In this document: positions 1-7,009 of the stretch, in pieces | Layout of the letters: each line of letters starts with the position of its first letter | Numbering within the stretch: position 1 is the stretch's first letter | From: an uncultured Oscillospiraceae bacterium | GTDB lineage: Bacteria; Bacillota; Clostridia; Oscillospirales; Oscillospiraceae | NCBI GenBank assembly: GCA_900756575.1 | Contig: CAAEKQ010000136.1 | Span: forward strand, 1 to 43,625 | DNA length: 43,625 nt | Direction: 5' to 3' | Position numbers and translations under genes: made by a program | Notes under the pieces: model-generated | Told to the model about the DNA's origin: nothing | The model's database searches: none | What the model saw: the letters and a program-made list of their open reading frames with translations, nothing else

Positions 1-114
1 AATGGTAGTAAATAAGTAGTAAATTGATGTATTTGTTCCCTTGAAAATGCTGATAGATACTGTGTTTTAGCGGATAATCAGATTTTTATTGTGTTTTTCT
101 TCCAAAAACCACAC

Positions 115-420
115 TCATTCGTCCTTGGGCGGCTGATCCTCTGATTTTGGGGGCTGGGAAGGCGGATCGGGCTGCTTTTGCTGCTCCTGACGCTTCCGCT
201 GCTCCATGGCCCGCCGCTGGGCTTCCATGGCCTTTGCCGCCGCAGCTGCCGCGCTGAGATTGACGTTGACCGGGCGGGCAATGGTGATGTCCATAAAATG
301 CTGAGTCAGCACCAGCGCCACATCCTTGGGAACCTGCTTGATGATGCTGTTATAAAACACAGAGGTAACCTCCGCCATGGCGCCTACATTCTGCACCACG
401 TTTTCTGCCTTCTGATCCAT
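115..420 (-). CDS. Small hypothetical protein with Ala-rich helix and Pro/Lys tail
   Basis: I do not recognise the family. From the ATG at 420 the product is 101 residues. Residues 1-55 look globular and mixed hydrophobic (NVGAMAEVTSVFYNSIIKQV). Residues 56-64 are an alanine run, followed by a charged helix rich in Q, R, E and K (65-83) and a disordered tail rich in P, K, D and E. There is no signal peptide or membrane span. An upstream extension of the frame to 621 exists, but GAGGG sits 6 nt before the ATG at 420 and a promoter lies just upstream at 452-480, so the short start is preferred. The gene is divergent from the alarmone hydrolase. The shape suggests a small cytoplasmic protein with a flexible tail, but no function is assigned. 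Confidence 0.6.
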   Translation of the reverse strand: MDQKAENVVQNVGAMAEVTSVFYNSIIKQVPKDVALVLTQHFMDITIARPVNVNLSAAAAAAKAMEAQRRAMEQRKRQEQQKQPDPPSQPPKSEDQPPKDE

Positions 421-451
421 GGTATCCCTCGTTTCATACAATGTTACTGAT

Positions 452-480
452 ATTATACCGCGAATTTCAGTTTCCCGCAA
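452..480 (-). promoter_or_regulatory. Promoter for the 101-residue protein
   Basis: Read on the minus strand, a -35 TTGCGG (475-480) and a -10 TATAAT (452-457) are separated by 17 bp. The box lies about 30 bp upstream of the chosen start and outside the coding region, which also supports that start. Confidence 0.6.
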
Positions 481-507
481 GAGCCGCGAAACATGTGAAA
501 AAACATC

Positions 508-535
508 TTGCATATTTGAAAAAAAATCGTATAAT
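508..535 (+). promoter_or_regulatory. Promoter for the alarmone hydrolase gene
   Basis: A -35 TTGCAT (508-513) and a perfect -10 TATAAT (530-535) are separated by 16 bp, about 50 bp before the start codon at 587. The intervening spacer is A-rich. Confidence 0.65.
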
Positions 536-586
536 GTTCTCCTGTAACGAGGAATCTGGGGCAAGGCCCCAATGGAGGAACAAGCT

Positions 587-1165
587 ATGGAGGAACAACT
601 AACCCTATTGGATCGGGCCATTCTCTTTGCCGTAAAAGCCCATGCCGGGGCCGTGCGGCGTGACGGTCATACGCCATATATTCTGCACTGCACCGAAGCG
701 GCTGCCATCGCCGCCACCATGACCCAGGAGCAGGAGGTACTGGCCGCCGCGGTACTCCACGACGTGGTGGAGGATACCGATGTGACCGCCGAGACCCTGA
801 AATCGGAATTCGGCAGCCGTGTGGCCCTTTTGGTGGGGGCTATGAGCGAAAATAAACGCCCGGATCTTCCCCCCGAAGACACCTGGCTGGTACGGAAAGA
901 AGAAACCATTGCCGCTCTGGAGGAAAGCACCGATCTGGCGGTGGCCCAGCTGTATCTGGCCGATAAGCTCTCCAATCTCCGGGGCATTGCCCGGGATTAT
1001 GAGGAATACGGCGACGATCTGTGGGAATTTTTCCATCAGAAAAGCCGGGCCAAGCAGTCCTGGTATTACTATCGGCTGGAAACGGCGCTGGAAAAGCTGT
1101 CTGATACCGATGCGTTCCACGAGTTTCATCGGCTGCGCATCCGGGTATTTGAGCACGGCGAATAA
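587..1165 (+). CDS. HD-domain small alarmone hydrolase, (p)ppGpp pyrophosphatase-like
   Basis: The 192-residue protein is a stand-alone HD-domain hydrolase of the RelA/SpoT hydrolase (Mesh1-like, SAH) type. Visible metal ligands are H34 (YILHC), H58-D59 within LHDVVEDTD, and D126 in LADKLSNLR, the classical H-HD-D set. The ED pair at 62-63 corresponds to the HDxxED motif of these enzymes. No synthetase, TGS or ACT domain follows, so it is a single-domain hydrolase. Family knowledge suggests it removes the 3' pyrophosphate of (p)ppGpp or a similar nucleotide. The substrate is inferred. An ATG lies at 572, but GGAGGA at 574-579 is 7 nt before the ATG at 587, so the latter was chosen. It ends at a terminator shared with iorB. 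Confidence 0.85.
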   Translation: MEEQLTLLDRAILFAVKAHAGAVRRDGHTPYILHCTEAAAIAATMTQEQEVLAAAVLHDVVEDTDVTAETLKSEFGSRVALLVGAMSENKRPDLPPEDTWLVRKEETIAALEESTDLAVAQLYLADKLSNLRGIARDYEEYGDDLWEFFHQKSRAKQSWYYYRLETALEKLSDTDAFHEFHRLRIRVFEHGE

Positions 1166-1179
1166 GAACATACCGCAAA

Positions 1180-1216
1180 ACGGCGGCCTGACAACGATGT
1201 CAAGCCGCCGTATTTT
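1180..1216. terminator. Bidirectional terminator between the alarmone hydrolase gene and iorB
   Basis: The inverted repeat ACGGCGGC-x-TGACA / TGTCA-x-GCCGCCGT has a 4-nt loop. It is flanked by T-rich sequence on the right and A-rich sequence on the left, so it can terminate both converging genes. Confidence 0.75.
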
Positions 1217-1225
1217 TATGCCGAT

Positions 1226-1798
1226 TTACGCTTGATAGCCCAGCTCGAAGGCCCGCTTATTCAGCTCCACAAATTTGGGTGCTACGGTCTTCTCAATGGC
1301 CGCGATCCACTTTTCATAGGGAATGTCAAAATACTTTGCCACCCGGCCCATGAGCACGATATTCGCCGCTTTCGCAGAGCCTGCCTGTTCTGCCAACGTC
1401 AGCGCATCCACTGCATCAATGTTGGCTCCTGCGGCTTCCATCTCCGGCAACACCCCGGAAGGATACTCTGCCGCGCCGATAATTACGGGCATGGGATCCA
1501 CCTGCTGGGTATTTACCACAATCACACCTTCTGGCTTTAAATCTGCCAGCCACCGGGCCGCCTCGATTTTCTCGAAGGACACGATCAAGTCCGCCTCGCC
1601 ACTGTCGATGATGGGCGAATAGACCTTATCGCCAAAGCGCACATAGGTCACCACACTGCCGCCCCGCTGGCTCATTCCGTGAACCTCGGATACCTTCACG
1701 TCATAGCCCTCGTCCACCAGCAGCCGGCCCAGCAGCTTACTGGCAAGCAAACTGCCCTGACCGCCTACGCCTACAATCATAATGCTTTTCGTCTCCAT
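1226..1798 (-). CDS. iorB: Indolepyruvate:ferredoxin oxidoreductase, beta subunit
   Basis: This is the gamma-domain subunit of the 2-oxoacid:ferredoxin oxidoreductase family, which pairs with IorA to convert aryl pyruvates made by transamination of aromatic amino acids to aryl-acetyl-CoA, reducing ferredoxin. The N-terminus IMIVGVGGQGSLLASKLLG and the following EVHGMSQRGGSVVTYVR are hallmark motifs of this subunit. The product is 190 residues, normal for IorB. A GTG at 1804 would overlap the end of iorA by four bases, but GGAGG lies 7 nt before the ATG at 1798 and almost abuts the GTG, so the ATG is chosen. The subunit carries no Fe-S ligands of its own. It is the distal gene of the iorAB operon. 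Confidence 0.92.
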   Translation of the reverse strand: METKSIMIVGVGGQGSLLASKLLGRLLVDEGYDVKVSEVHGMSQRGGSVVTYVRFGDKVYSPIIDSGEADLIVSFEKIEAARWLADLKPEGVIVVNTQQVDPMPVIIGAAEYPSGVLPEMEAAGANIDAVDALTLAEQAGSAKAANIVLMGRVAKYFDIPYEKWIAAIEKTVAPKFVELNKRAFELGYQA

Positions 1799-1800
1799 GG

Positions 1801-3531
1801 TCACACCTCCCCAAATGCGTCAAAGGGGCAAATCTGCTGACATACGCCGCAGCCCACGCACAGGGTGGGATCTACTGCCGCCTTTTTCCCGTGCATGGCA
1901 ATGGCCGGACAGCCGAAGCCCATGCACTTTTTGCAGCCCCGGCATTTGTCCTGATCCACACGCAGGGCAGGCTTTGTCTTTACATATTTCAGCAGCACGC
2001 AGGGCCGGCGGGAGATGATCACCGAAGGCTCCGGCGCGGCCAGTTCTTCCTTCAGCACCGCGTCACACCGGGCAAGATCGTAAGGATCCACCACACGAAC
2101 CCGGTTAATTCCTATGGAACGACACAGGCTCTCCAGATCAATCTTTCCGGCGGGGTCGCCCTTGATGTTATAGCCGGTGGTGGGGTTCTGCTGATGACCG
2201 GTCATACCGGTGATGGAGTTATCCAGAATAATCACCGTGGAGTTGGAGCCGTTATAGGCGATGTTGATGAGACCCGTTACGCCGGAGTGGATAAACGTGG
2301 AATCGCCGATCACGCCGACGGTATGCTGTTCTCCCTCCTGGCCCATGGCCTTGTTAAAGCCGTGAAGCCCAGACACCGACGCGCCCATGCACAAAGTGGA
2401 ATCCACGGAGTTCAGAGGTGCCTGCGCGCCCAGGGTATAGCAGCCGATATCGCCGATGACCGTACATTTATTCTTCGCCAGGGTATAATACATACCCCGG
2501 TGGGGACATCCGGCACACATCATGGGCGGACGGGCGGGAATGGCGGTGTCAATGGACAGTACCGGCTTCTCCGGCAGTCCGAAGGCCTTTGCAACGGTTT
2601 TCTGGGTGAATTCACCCAGGGGCGGGAAGAGATTTTTGCCTTCCACCTGAAGCCCCAGGGTCTTACAGTGGCGTTCAATGATGCCGTCCAGCTCCTCCAC
2701 CACCACCAGGCGGTCTACCTGTTTGGCAAAATTCCGGATCAAATCTACCGGCAGAGGATTCAGCATCCCCAGCTTCAACACGCTGACGCTGTCGCCAAAG
2801 ACCTCTTTTACATACTGATAGCAGGTACCGGAGGTGATAATGCCCAGCTGGGTGCCGCCCATCTCCACCCGGTTATAGGGACAGTTTTCCGCCAACTGCC
2901 GCAGTGCCTCCGTCCGTGCCTCCACCTTGGGGTGCCGTGCAATGGCATAGGCAGGCATCATAACATATTTCGCTACGTTCTTCTCATAGGGCTTCTTCGG
3001 CGGCACCGCCCGATTCTCCAGTTCAATGATGCTCTGGGAATGGGAAATCCGAGTACACATCCGCAGGATCACCGGGGTATCATATTCCTCGGACAGCTGG
3101 AAGGCTGCCTTGGCAAATGCCTTGGCCTCCGCAGAATCCGAAGGCTCCAGCATGGGCACCTTGGCCGCAATGGCATAGTGCCGGGAATCCTGCTCATTCT
3201 GAGAGGAATGCATCCCCGGATCATCCGCCACGCAGATCACAATGCCGCCGTTGACACCGGTATAGGACAGGGTAAACAGCGGATCCGCCGCCACGTTCAG
3301 TCCCACATGCTTCATGGCGCAGCAGCTGCGAACCCCCGCCAGGGATGCGCCAAAGGCGGTCTCCAGGGCGACCTTCTCGTTGGGCGCCCATTCCGCATAG
3401 ATTTCAGGATATTTCGCCGCTTCCTCGGTGATTTCCGTGGAGGGCGTGCCCGGATAGCTGGAGATCAGGCTGCACCCCGCCTCATAGAGTCCCCGGCTGA
3501 CTGCGGCATTGCCGATATATAATTCTTTCAA
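1801..3531 (-). CDS. iorA: Indolepyruvate:ferredoxin oxidoreductase, alpha subunit
   Basis: The large subunit of about 576 residues carries a pyrimidine-binding domain at the N-terminus (SSYPGTPSTEI), a TPP-binding domain (GDIGCYTLGAQAP, then GDSTFIHSGVTGLINIAYN), and two C-terminal [4Fe-4S] ferredoxin motifs in the last 55 residues (CRGCKKCMGFGCP and CVGCGVCQQICP). The domain order matches IorA, in which the ferredoxin clusters carry electrons from the TPP intermediate to free ferredoxin. The likely start is TTG at 3531, giving the family-typical MKELYIGN. AAAGGA lies 11 nt upstream. A GTG at 3555 has no SD. The gene is translationally adjacent to iorB and preceded by a promoter at 3595-3623. 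The aromatic substrate class is inferred from homology. Confidence 0.92.
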   Translation of the reverse strand: MKELYIGNAAVSRGLYEAGCSLISSYPGTPSTEITEEAAKYPEIYAEWAPNEKVALETAFGASLAGVRSCCAMKHVGLNVAADPLFTLSYTGVNGGIVICVADDPGMHSSQNEQDSRHYAIAAKVPMLEPSDSAEAKAFAKAAFQLSEEYDTPVILRMCTRISHSQSIIELENRAVPPKKPYEKNVAKYVMMPAYAIARHPKVEARTEALRQLAENCPYNRVEMGGTQLGIITSGTCYQYVKEVFGDSVSVLKLGMLNPLPVDLIRNFAKQVDRLVVVEELDGIIERHCKTLGLQVEGKNLFPPLGEFTQKTVAKAFGLPEKPVLSIDTAIPARPPMMCAGCPHRGMYYTLAKNKCTVIGDIGCYTLGAQAPLNSVDSTLCMGASVSGLHGFNKAMGQEGEQHTVGVIGDSTFIHSGVTGLINIAYNGSNSTVIILDNSITGMTGHQQNPTTGYNIKGDPAGKIDLESLCRSIGINRVRVVDPYDLARCDAVLKEELAAPEPSVIISRRPCVLLKYVKTKPALRVDQDKCRGCKKCMGFGCPAIAMHGKKAAVDPTLCVGCGVCQQICPFDAFGEV

Positions 3532-3594
3532 ACTCAGTTCCGTCCTTTCCGGCACGATTTGTTGCTTTACAGCAGTAATGCGTTATGCCATTTT

Positions 3595-3623
3595 AGTATA
3601 CACGATTTTGTCTCAAATTGCAA
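3595..3623 (-). promoter_or_regulatory. iorAB promoter
   Basis: On the minus strand, -35 TTGCAA (3618-3623), a 17-bp spacer and -10 TATACT (3595-3600). The transcript would have a leader of about 60 nt. Confidence 0.7.
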
Positions 3624-3650
3624 CCGTACATCTCCCGCTTCGCCGGTAAA

Positions 3651-3691
3651 CGACAAAATGAGCCGCTGCACCAACCCGTGCAGTGGCTCAT
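3651..3691 (-). terminator. Terminator after the cytidylate kinase-like gene
   Basis: The stem ATGAGCCGCTGCAC / GTGCAGTGGCTCAT has a 6-nt loop (3658-3691) and is nearly perfect. It is followed on the minus strand by TTTTGTCGTTT, and it lies 12 nt after the stop codon of the upstream gene. Confidence 0.8.
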
Positions 3692-3702
3692 AATCGGTGA
3701 TG

Positions 3703-4356
3703 TTACTTGGTTGCCTTTTCCTCCTGGACTTCTTCCTCCACCAGGCTGGTTTTTTCCACCACCTGATTGATAAATGCAGTCAGAAGATCGGCGGCTTCCT
3801 TGGCCGTAAGATGGCTGACGTTCAACGCAATGTCATAGTTGTTGAGGTCGCTCCATTTGCGGTCGGTATAGTAGTTATAATAGGTGGCGCGGGCCTTATC
3901 CATCCGGGCAATTCGGGTCTGCGCTTCCTTCTTGGATACGTTTTCCCGCTCCATGACTGTCTTGGTCCTGGCTTCGGTATTGGCCTGGAGGAAAATGTCA
4001 ATAGAGGGCTTGTAGCCAGCGAGCACATAGTCGGCGCACCGTCCGACAATGACCGCCGGGCCCTTGTCTGCTATGGTACGAATTACACCGGCCTGCACCA
4101 TAAACAACTGGTCGTTCAGTGGCATACCATATACGCTGCGATTGCTACGGTTGCTAAGCATATAGCCCAGAGTGGTCGTTGCGGTTTTTTCCGCCTCGTC
4201 AAAGGCCTTTTCCGCAAATCGGGTTTCCCTGGACGCAATGGAAATCAGGTCCTTGTCGTAAAAGGGGATTCCCAAATTTTCTGCAAGGAATTCGGCAATC
4301 TGATGTCCGTCAGTGCCATACTGACGGCTGATGGTGATCATGGGATATTGTTTCAT
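3703..4356 (-). CDS. Cytidylate kinase-like family protein
   Basis: The 217-residue protein belongs to the cytidylate-kinase-like P-loop family common in Clostridia. The start MITISRQYGTDGHQIAEFLA matches the family pattern ISRQ(F/Y)GSGGREIA, and FYDKDLI follows at about residue 32 as in CMP kinases. The glycine-rich loop is unusual (GTDGHQI, residues 14-20, in place of GSGGREI). A later segment (VGRCADYVLAGY, about residue 103) resembles the nucleotide-monophosphate region. Family members are annotated by similarity only, and a true CMP kinase activity is unproven. The C-terminus is a charged E/K tail. The gene stands alone with its own promoter (4388-4416) and terminator. Confidence 0.8.
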   Translation of the reverse strand: MKQYPMITISRQYGTDGHQIAEFLAENLGIPFYDKDLISIASRETRFAEKAFDEAEKTATTTLGYMLSNRSNRSVYGMPLNDQLFMVQAGVIRTIADKGPAVIVGRCADYVLAGYKPSIDIFLQANTEARTKTVMERENVSKKEAQTRIARMDKARATYYNYYTDRKWSDLNNYDIALNVSHLTAKEAADLLTAFINQVVEKTSLVEEEVQEEKATK

Positions 4357-4387
4357 AGGATCACAGCCTTCCCTTTAGGATACTTTC

Positions 4388-4416
4388 ATTATATCGCACG
4401 GGACGGAAACATGCAA
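4388..4416 (-). promoter_or_regulatory. Promoter of the cytidylate kinase-like gene
   Basis: Minus strand: -35 TTGCAT (4411-4416), 17-bp spacer, -10 TATAAT (4388-4393), giving a short leader before the ATG at 4356 with AAAGGGAAGG as SD. Confidence 0.7.
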
Positions 4417-4457
4417 GCGTTCCAGGCGGAATGTTCCGCGACTTTTGTAGATTCTCC

Positions 4458-5498
4458 TTACAGCTGATCCGCAAGCTCAAAAATCATCTTCTCGGTCTTC
4501 TCCCAACCCAGGCAGGGATCGGTGATGGACTTTCCATAAATGCCCTCGCCCACCTTCTGGTTGCCGTCTTCCAGGTAGCTCTCCACCATAAAGCCCTTGA
4601 CCATGCTGCGAATTTCGCCGGAATGGCGGCAGGCGTGCATGACCTCGTTGACAATCCGAGGCTGCTGGAGATGGTTCTTGCCGGAGTTGGCATGGTTGGT
4701 GTCCACAATCACCGCCATATTCTGGAGATTTTTGGCCTGATACTGCTCGTAGAGGCCCATCAGGTCCTCATAATGGTAGTTGGGTCGGGTACGTCCCGTG
4801 TTGTCCACATAGCCCCGGAGGATGGCGTGGGCCAGGGGATTGCCCTTGGTCTCCACCTCCCAGCTGCAATAGGACAGAACATGGGGGTGCTGGGCCGCCG
4901 TGATGGAATTCAGCATGACGCTGAGATCGCCGGAGGTGGGGTTTTTCATGCCCACGGGAACCGCCAGGCCGCTGGCCACCAGACGATGCTGCTGGTTCTC
5001 CACGGAACGGGCGCCCACTGCAACGTAGCTCAGCACGTCGGCCAGGTAGCCGTCGTTGCCGGGATAGAGCATCTCATCGGCGCAGGTAAAGCCGGTCTCG
5101 TTCACCGCCCGCACGTGCATGTGCCGCATGGAGATCAGGCCCTTGACCATATCGGGCTGCTCCGTGGGGTCGGGCTGAGAAGCAATTCCCTTGTAGCCGT
5201 CGCCGGTGGTGCGGGGCTTATTGGTGTAGATTCGGGGCACAATCAGGATCTTGTCCTTGACCTTTTCCTGAACAGGCACCAGGCGGCCAATATAATCCAG
5301 CACCGCGTCCTCCCGATCCGCCGAACAGGGGCCGATAATCAAAAGAATTCTGTCGTCCTTTCCGGAGAAAATATCTGCAATCTCTTGATCCCGTTTGGCC
5401 TTCGCCGCAGTGCCCTCCTTGGACAGAGGAATGGACTGCTGCACCTCCTCAGGAGTGGGGAGCTTCCGGAGAAATTTCATATTTTTTAGGGTATCCAT
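4458..5498 (-). CDS. aroF: 3-deoxy-7-phosphoheptulonate (DAHP) synthase, class I
   Basis: This 346-residue enzyme condenses phosphoenolpyruvate and erythrose-4-phosphate, the first step of the shikimate pathway. It is of the class I alpha (AroF/G/H) type, as shown by LLIIGPCSADREDAVLDYI, IVPRIYTNKPRTTGDGYKG (PEP/E4P-binding and KPRTT loop), GARSVENQQHRLVASGL, GMKNPTSGD, and DTNHANSGKNHLQQP near the C-terminus. Length agrees with the family. The paralog (F, G or H) cannot be told, so the symbol is generic. The start at 5498 has GAAAGG about 11 nt upstream. Regulation: a promoter at 5532-5560 and a 16-bp palindrome overlapping its -35 suggest transcriptional control. Aromatic amino-acid feedback is possible but not shown. 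Confidence 0.93.
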   Translation of the reverse strand: MDTLKNMKFLRKLPTPEEVQQSIPLSKEGTAAKAKRDQEIADIFSGKDDRILLIIGPCSADREDAVLDYIGRLVPVQEKVKDKILIVPRIYTNKPRTTGDGYKGIASQPDPTEQPDMVKGLISMRHMHVRAVNETGFTCADEMLYPGNDGYLADVLSYVAVGARSVENQQHRLVASGLAVPVGMKNPTSGDLSVMLNSITAAQHPHVLSYCSWEVETKGNPLAHAILRGYVDNTGRTRPNYHYEDLMGLYEQYQAKNLQNMAVIVDTNHANSGKNHLQQPRIVNEVMHACRHSGEIRSMVKGFMVESYLEDGNQKVGEGIYGKSITDPCLGWEKTEKMIFELADQL

Positions 5499-5531
5499 GG
5501 GTATTCATGCCTTTCTTTCGTTTGTGGGTTG

Positions 5532-5574
5532 ATTATAGCACACATAATTCATCAATGCAACGCATTTATGCGTT
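5532..5574 (-). promoter_or_regulatory. aroF promoter with overlapping palindrome
   Basis: Minus strand -35 TTGCAT (5555-5560), 17-bp spacer, -10 TATAAT (5532-5537). A palindrome AACGCAT-TT-ATGCGTT (5559-5574) abuts the upstream edge of the -35 box, a position suited to an operator. It lacks a T-tract, so it is unlikely to be a terminator for the upstream gene. Confidence 0.55.
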
Positions 5575-5598
5575 AAAGTATCATATTTTTCTCAAATT

Positions 5599-6882
5599 TT
5601 ACGCGGTGATTTCCAGCAGCCTCGCCAAAGCGACGGCCAGCTGTCCCCGAGACACCAGGGCGCCCGGGCGAAGATAGCCGTCCTCCGCCGAAAACATTCC
5701 CTGCTGCAATGCCCAGCCAAAGGCCGAAGCCGCATTGTCCGCCAGCGCATCCCGGTCCGGATAGCCGCCTACGCCATGCAGGGTCGTGACCTCTTTTTCG
5801 GCAATGACCGTGTAGTAGCGATACAGCGCCGCCGCCAGCTCCTGCCGGGTCAGGCTGCGCTTGGGATGAACTGCGCCATCCTCCAGCAGAATATCGTATT
5901 TGACCGCCCAGCTGATTGCATCTTGATTGCTGTGCACATCAGAAAACGGGATCGGCTCCACCGACGGACTGCCTGCCATGCGATACAGGGTCACTGCCAG
6001 CGTCTCCCGGGTGGCCATGCGGGCGGGAGAAAACAGTGTTTCCGAGGTTCCGCGCATAATGCCCCGTTCTGCCAAGGTTCCCGCGGCACTTCTCAGTTCC
6101 TCCGAGGCCGGGATCAAATCCGCAAACTGATCCGCTACGTCCACAGGCCCATAAAGCGTATTCTGGAGCCACGCGGAAAACACCGGTGCAAACATCGCCT
6201 GGCCCTTGGGGTTCATATGCCAGCGATCCGTGGGGGTCAGGCAATATTCCGCGCGAAATTCCTCCGAGGCCATCCGGATGCCGTTGGCTTGATCGTCCGA
6301 AGCGTCGTAGCAGAGAATGTCCCGCACCTGACACAGTGCGGTCATTGCATCCCCATAATCCGAGGTCTCCAGGCCCAAATCATTTTTCGCGCCGTTGGAA
6401 ATCCACGGAGTAAAGCACACCAGCGTTGCCTCCGGATGGGTGTTCTCCAATGTGTCGAGGATCACGTTCAGCGCTCCCATGGCCGTCTCCCGATCCCGGG
6501 AATCCGTCTCCCCCACGGGAATATTGTGAGACCAGTCGTTGGATGCGCCCTGAACGATGATGATGTCCAGCGGTTCCCTTGTGATCTCCCTCACTCGCTC
6601 CACCATGGGCGCACTGCTGTTGGGGCCTGAGGCAAAGGTCGATCCGCTGATGGCATGGTCATAATAGGCAAGGTTCCAGGTGTCCGCCATCTGATAGGGC
6701 CAGGCATCCTCCCTTCGCTCCAGGCCATAGCCCGCGCAGTAGCTGTCGCCCAAAATCAGCAGGCTCTTTCCCCGTATGCTCTGTTTCCAATATCCGCCGT
6801 CCACCGCTTCTGCCGGCACGCTCAGGCAGCCTGCCAGCACCAGAACCACCAGAAGCAGCGCCGGAATGGTTTGTTTTTTCAT
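5599..6882 (-). CDS. SGNH/GDSL hydrolase with C-terminal SLH domains
   Basis: The 427-residue exported esterase-like protein has a hydrophobic signal ending in LVLAGC, a lipobox with C19, although SVPAEA just after could also serve signal peptidase I. The SGNH fold follows: nucleophile S47 in LLILGDSYCAGYG, N115 in QGASNDW, and the D219-x-x-H222 pair in DRWHMNPKG. Family members de-acylate or de-acetylate carbohydrates or lipids; the substrate is unknown. Residues from about 250 to 427 form roughly three S-layer-homology repeats (for example FSDVHSNQDAISWAVKYDIL and YPDRDALADNAASAFGWAL) that bind secondary wall polymer. A lipid anchor and SLH repeats together would be an unusual double attachment. 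It is transcribed alone from a promoter near 6930. Confidence 0.85.
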   Translation of the reverse strand: MKKQTIPALLLVVLVLAGCLSVPAEAVDGGYWKQSIRGKSLLILGDSYCAGYGLERREDAWPYQMADTWNLAYYDHAISGSTFASGPNSSAPMVERVREITREPLDIIIVQGASNDWSHNIPVGETDSRDRETAMGALNVILDTLENTHPEATLVCFTPWISNGAKNDLGLETSDYGDAMTALCQVRDILCYDASDDQANGIRMASEEFRAEYCLTPTDRWHMNPKGQAMFAPVFSAWLQNTLYGPVDVADQFADLIPASEELRSAAGTLAERGIMRGTSETLFSPARMATRETLAVTLYRMAGSPSVEPIPFSDVHSNQDAISWAVKYDILLEDGAVHPKRSLTRQELAAALYRYYTVIAEKEVTTLHGVGGYPDRDALADNAASAFGWALQQGMFSAEDGYLRPGALVSRGQLAVALARLLEITA

Positions 6883-6922
6883 GGATACCTCCAGGCAATT
6901 TCCGTTCTTGAGGTATGATTAT

Positions 6923-6951
6923 ACTGTGTTTTTCGACCATTTACAAGTTTG
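6923..6951 (-). promoter_or_regulatory. Promoter of the SGNH-SLH gene
   Basis: Minus strand TTGTAA, 17-bp spacer, TATAAT. The -10 is about 40 bp upstream of the ATG at 6882. Box edges are read by eye and may be off by a base. Confidence 0.6.
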
Positions 6952-6965
6952 TTCACCAAAAGTAC

Positions 6966-6994
6966 AAAAAGCCCCGACCGGAATTGGTCGGGGC
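6966..6994 (-). terminator. Terminator of the hydrogenase operon
   Basis: A GCCCCGACC / GGTCGGGGC stem with a 6-nt loop is followed on the minus strand by TTTTT (6966-6970). It lies 16 nt after the hydA stop codon. Confidence 0.88.
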
Positions 6995-7009
6995 TTCGTG
7001 CATAGGAAA

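Noticed and set aside
1891..3522. 543-codon open frame antisense to iorA
   Set aside because: It is a shadow of the GC-rich iorA gene in the opposite frame: low-complexity, His/Arg/Gly-rich translation, no SD, and iorA itself has clear family motifs.
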